14,938 bases of DNA, taken from CAZCRE01 sp964501075. GTDB taxonomy: Archaea; Thermoproteota; Bathyarchaeia; Bathyarchaeales; Bathycorpusculaceae. The notes beneath the pieces were generated by a model that ran no database searches, was not told the origin of the DNA, and worked only from the letters and a program-made list of their open reading frames with translations. The position numbers and the translations under genes are program-made. The stretch lies in NCBI GenBank assembly GCA_964501075.1, contig CAZCRE010000028.1:1-14938 (forward strand), read 5' to 3'. This document shows positions 12,324 through 14,938 of the stretch, in pieces. Within the stretch, counting starts at the first letter, position 1; every line of letters begins with the position of its first letter.

Positions 12324-14018
12324 TCAGTGCTTCTGGATCATTTTGCCTATCTTGTTCATGTTTAATTCAAAGGCAGCCACAGGATTTTCAAGCGTCCAGT
12401 TTTCAAGAACTTTCGGATGTATTTCACCCAGTGTTCCCACCTCTGTTTTGTCAATAATTGCTGTTCCGACTCTTCCTTCTATGAAGCTTGGATGTTTTGT
12501 TTCTTTGATTTGCCATTGCAGTCCAAGGTTCATGAAAAGGGCGTCCAAAGTTGACTTCATTTCGGTGAAGCTTGCACTTGCGTGCGAAACAGCAACTGCA
12601 AGAGTGTCCTCGTCTCTTGTTCTTGTCTCTGCTTTCTCGTCCAGAACCGTGACAGGGCCGAGTTCAAAGATCCTTTGTGGATACTCTATGTGAAGGTTGC
12701 AACTCAAGAACTCCATGAGGCTTGGCAGGAGCCAGTTTCTGAGACAGGTAAGCGTTTGAACCTTGGGGTTGGCAAACTCGACGATCTTCTGTTTCTTAGC
12801 GTTCATTTTTGTGAATAGGTTTTGAGGGTTGGTCATGTTGTAGGTTAGGACTTCTTGATATCCTAGCCCGACCATCAACTCCCTGGCGATGCCCAGAAAA
12901 ACTTGTTCTGGTCTGGATCCGCCTGTTGTTGGTAGTTTGCGCCAGAAGGGTTTGATGTTGTTGTATCCATAGGCTATCGCAACGTCTTCCACCAGGTCTA
13001 TTTGGTGCATTATATCGATTCGATAGCACGGAATCTGAATGGTCACGTGGTTTTTCTCAAGCTTTTCTACTCCGAAGCCAGCTTTCGCAAGCAGTTCAGC
13101 GATCTGTCTGGGCGCTAAGTGCAGATCTAGTATCTTGTTTGCGTATTCAACGTTAAGATCCATGTGTTTGGTTTCGAAGCTCGGCGTCACTTCCGTGGAG
13201 TTACCTTGCAGGTAATGTACGGTAGCCGAGTAAGCTTTGCCGCCTCTGTCAATCAGTGACAGAGTCACTATTTTGAGCGTGTTAAGCACTGTTTCATGGA
13301 CTGTACCTGTAACCTCGACGAGAATATTCCTCGTTTGCTCTGTCACTTTTCCCAAGTCGTTTGAGTTTATGATTGGGGGGAATGATAGAACCTTGTTTTT
13401 GCTGTCTAGAAGTATTGGGTAGACAGGGTGTCGGCTGACGATCGAGCCGTACTCCAAACCTTTCGGATGTTCTTTCAGAATCTCTTTCAGGTTCATCTTT
13501 TTCTCAAGGCCTAATGGAACAAAACTGGCATCAGTCGGTTTCGCAACAGCGTAGCTGAGTGGTGGTGCTATCAGGTCAAAATCATAGAGGCCAATGGATG
13601 TTCGACGTCTGTTTCTGCCATAAGTGTGATCTAGCTTATCTTGCAGCTGCATCATTGCCTGAATCAGGGCATCGGTCAGTTCCACGCTCTTGATGATGGA
13701 ACAGCCGATGTAGGGTCTGATGTCTTCCAGTCGCTTATCAACGTACACTTCGACTAACGATTTGCCTGCTGTGTACTGCCTCAAGCCTTTGTCTAGACCT
13801 AGAAATCCACGCAGAGTCCTGACTAACCCTTCAATATTCCACGTGTCTGGACGGTTCGTGTCTTTGATCTCAACGCTCATCATGCCCGTCTTTTCATCGA
13901 ACAGTTTCACTTCGCCTTTGGCAAAAGCCAAGACATCATTGATTTTCTCCAAGTCTTTGTTAAGCTCTATTCCAAGCATCCTTTCGAATTCAGCGTAGTC
14001 AACATCTATGGTCGGCAT
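12324..14018 (-). CDS. pheT: Phenylalanyl-tRNA synthetase beta subunit
   Basis: The beta subunit of the (alpha-beta)2 PheRS; it holds editing and tRNA-binding functions while PheS charges the tRNA. Seen, 564 residues, the short archaeal/eukaryal type without a C-terminal anticodon-binding domain: N-terminal MPTIDVDYAEFERMLG, a DTNRPDTWNIEGLVRTLRGF block, a central B3/B4-like region (SRHPVYPILLDS..VLSFPPIINSNDLGKVT) carrying the editing site in family members, a B5 domain (DLVEDVAIAYGYNNIKP), and a C-terminal catalytic-like fold (LRNWLLPSLMEFL, IFELGPV, GEIHPKVLENW). The start is ATG 14018, nine bases after AGGAGG (14028-14033) lying within the end of pheS. The pheS stop is one base upstream, so the two are translationally linked. 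No truncation seen. Confidence 0.95.
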   Translation of the reverse strand: MPTIDVDYAEFERMLGIELNKDLEKINDVLAFAKGEVKLFDEKTGMMSVEIKDTNRPDTWNIEGLVRTLRGFLGLDKGLRQYTAGKSLVEVYVDKRLEDIRPYIGCSIIKSVELTDALIQAMMQLQDKLDHTYGRNRRRTSIGLYDFDLIAPPLSYAVAKPTDASFVPLGLEKKMNLKEILKEHPKGLEYGSIVSRHPVYPILLDSKNKVLSFPPIINSNDLGKVTEQTRNILVEVTGTVHETVLNTLKIVTLSLIDRGGKAYSATVHYLQGNSTEVTPSFETKHMDLNVEYANKILDLHLAPRQIAELLAKAGFGVEKLEKNHVTIQIPCYRIDIMHQIDLVEDVAIAYGYNNIKPFWRKLPTTGGSRPEQVFLGIARELMVGLGYQEVLTYNMTNPQNLFTKMNAKKQKIVEFANPKVQTLTCLRNWLLPSLMEFLSCNLHIEYPQRIFELGPVTVLDEKAETRTRDEDTLAVAVSHASASFTEMKSTLDALFMNLGLQWQIKETKHPSFIEGRVGTAIIDKTEVGTLGEIHPKVLENWTLENPVAAFELNMNKIGKMIQKH

Positions 14019-14019
14019 G

Positions 14020-14938
14020 CTAGATCGCCTCCTTGGTTCTCAGCCAATGCAGATCTTTCGAGAAGAGGCAGCGTATGTCGTTGATTTTGGCCTTCATCAT
14101 GAATAGGCGGTCTATGCCTAGGCCCCAAGCGATGACTGGGGCTTTGATGCCTAGGGGCAGGGTAACTTCGGGTCTAAATATGCCTGAGCCTCCGAACTCG
14201 ATCCATCCGTACCCTTCCTTGTATGCACTGAGCTCTACACTGGGTTCTGTGAATGGATAGTAGTCTGGTTTCATTTTGACTCTGTTCGCTCCAGCTATTT
14301 CTGTTGCAAAAGTCATCAAGATTCCTAGGAGGTCTCGAAGGTTCAGGTTCTCGTCTACGACGATGCCTTCAACTTGGTTGAATTCAGTGAGATGAGTTTG
14401 GTCCAGCACTTCTGGCCTGTAGCATCGGGCAATAGAGAAATATCTGCCCGGAATCTCCAGGTTCTTGCTAAGCATGGTTCTGGCGCTAAGGCAAGTTCCG
14501 TGCCCTCTTAGGATTAGGCGCTTGGCCTCTTGGACGGAGTATTTGTATTGCCATCCTTTTGAGCCTGTTTTCCAGCCATTTTCGTGAGTTTGCTTGACGT
14601 TTAGGAGAACTTGCTTTTCGGCGCCTATCTTGCCGTACTTTGGAGATTTCACGAAGTATATGTCCATGATCTCCCGGGCGGGATGATCCTGCGGCGTGTA
14701 AAGAGCGTCAAAGTTGAAGAAGGACGTTTCAACGCTTGTGCCAGTCATCTCTTTGAACCCTAGATTGATGAGTCTTTCTTTCACTTCGTCAAGGAAGCGG
14801 AGGTAAGGATGCTTTTTGCCTGGCCATGTTTTGGCAACTGCAGCTTCTATGTTGTATCTTTGAAAGTTTGCTTTTCGCCATTTACTCAGATCTAAATTAG
14901 CCCAGCTCCAGCTAGAACAGCACAAAGAAACTATTGAA
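14020..14938 (-). CDS. pheS: Phenylalanyl-tRNA synthetase alpha subunit, 5' end outside window
   Basis: The catalytic alpha subunit of PheRS (class II). The visible part, about 306 residues, covers the catalytic domain: YPGKKHPYL-like entry (WPGKKHPYLRFLDEV), FFNFDALYTPQDHPARE (motif 1 region), FSIARCYRPEVLDQTHLTEF (motif 2, binding ATP and phenylalanine), EPSVELSAYKEGYGWIEFGGSG, and GLGIDRL (motif 3), ending LHWLRTKEAI. Archaeal PheS proteins are about 480-500 residues, so the N-terminal winged-helix region that contacts tRNA lies beyond the right edge; the frame is open to the last base. A TTG at 14925 is not the real start, since it falls in the middle of the family alignment. Stop at 14020-14022, directly before pheT. 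Confidence 0.94.
   Translation of the reverse strand, partial: SIVSLCCSSWSWANLDLSKWRKANFQRYNIEAAVAKTWPGKKHPYLRFLDEVKERLINLGFKEMTGTSVETSFFNFDALYTPQDHPAREIMDIYFVKSPKYGKIGAEKQVLLNVKQTHENGWKTGSKGWQYKYSVQEAKRLILRGHGTCLSARTMLSKNLEIPGRYFSIARCYRPEVLDQTHLTEFNQVEGIVVDENLNLRDLLGILMTFATEIAGANRVKMKPDYYPFTEPSVELSAYKEGYGWIEFGGSGIFRPEVTLPLGIKAPVIAWGLGIDRLFMMKAKINDIRCLFSKDLHWLRTKEAI

Noticed and set aside
1..14938. CRISPR array, tRNA or rRNA genes
   Set aside because: No regularly spaced repeats, no GGTTCRAANCC-type T-arm with a cloverleaf, and no rRNA blocks were found by reading both strands.

Overview
The window is archaeal chromosomal DNA. Evidence: a TATA-binding protein, aPelota, archaeal-type DnaG (TOPRIM), a family B DNA polymerase with a C-terminal PIP-like tail, an archaeal/eukaryal-type TyrRS and PheS/PheT, an Ncs6/TtuA-type tRNA thiolase, a DUF1922 zinc ribbon, and archaeal-type RNase P RNA. 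Sequence flavour (polymerase, TBP and recombinase segments) suggests a TACK archaeon, perhaps Bathyarchaeia-like; that placement is inference. Genes are mostly short single-gene units on alternating strands, several apparently with very short leaders, plus a few Shine-Dalgarno sites.

Layout. 1-446: the left edge cuts a minus-strand tyrosine-recombinase reading frame that runs directly into the 3' end of an RNase P RNA gene (minus, about 446-133). 535-3541: Fap7/AK6-like kinase (+), Mrr-like nuclease-fold protein with degenerate catalytic motif (-), DUF1922 zinc ribbon (+), TtuA/NcsA tRNA thiolase (-), nucleotidyltransferase with C-terminal HTH (+). 3554-5326: TBP and pelota, both minus. 5443-7824: PolB (+), convergent with dnaG (minus, 7827 to about 8969). 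8985-10054: gene-poor stretch, then a secreted/membrane-anchored protein gene broken by two frameshifts (+). 10108-11625: minus-strand TOPRIM protein and TyrRS, stop and start 6 bp apart. 11679-12013: frameshifted, shortened YdeI-family gene. 12014-12323: GC-rich, hairpin-dense intergenic region, a candidate structured RNA. 12324-14938: pheT and the 3' part of pheS, cut by the right edge.

Most intact genes serve information processing: replication (PolB, DnaG), transcription (TBP), ribosome rescue (pelota), tRNA maturation, modification and charging (RNase P, TtuA, TyrRS, PheRS). No CRISPR array, tRNA, rRNA or complete mobile element was seen. The points most worth checking are the recombinase frame fused to the rnpB 3' end, the loss of proofreading-site residues in PolB, the absence of any canonical start codon for the conserved DnaG N-terminus, the GC-rich hairpin region, and the two frame-broken genes.
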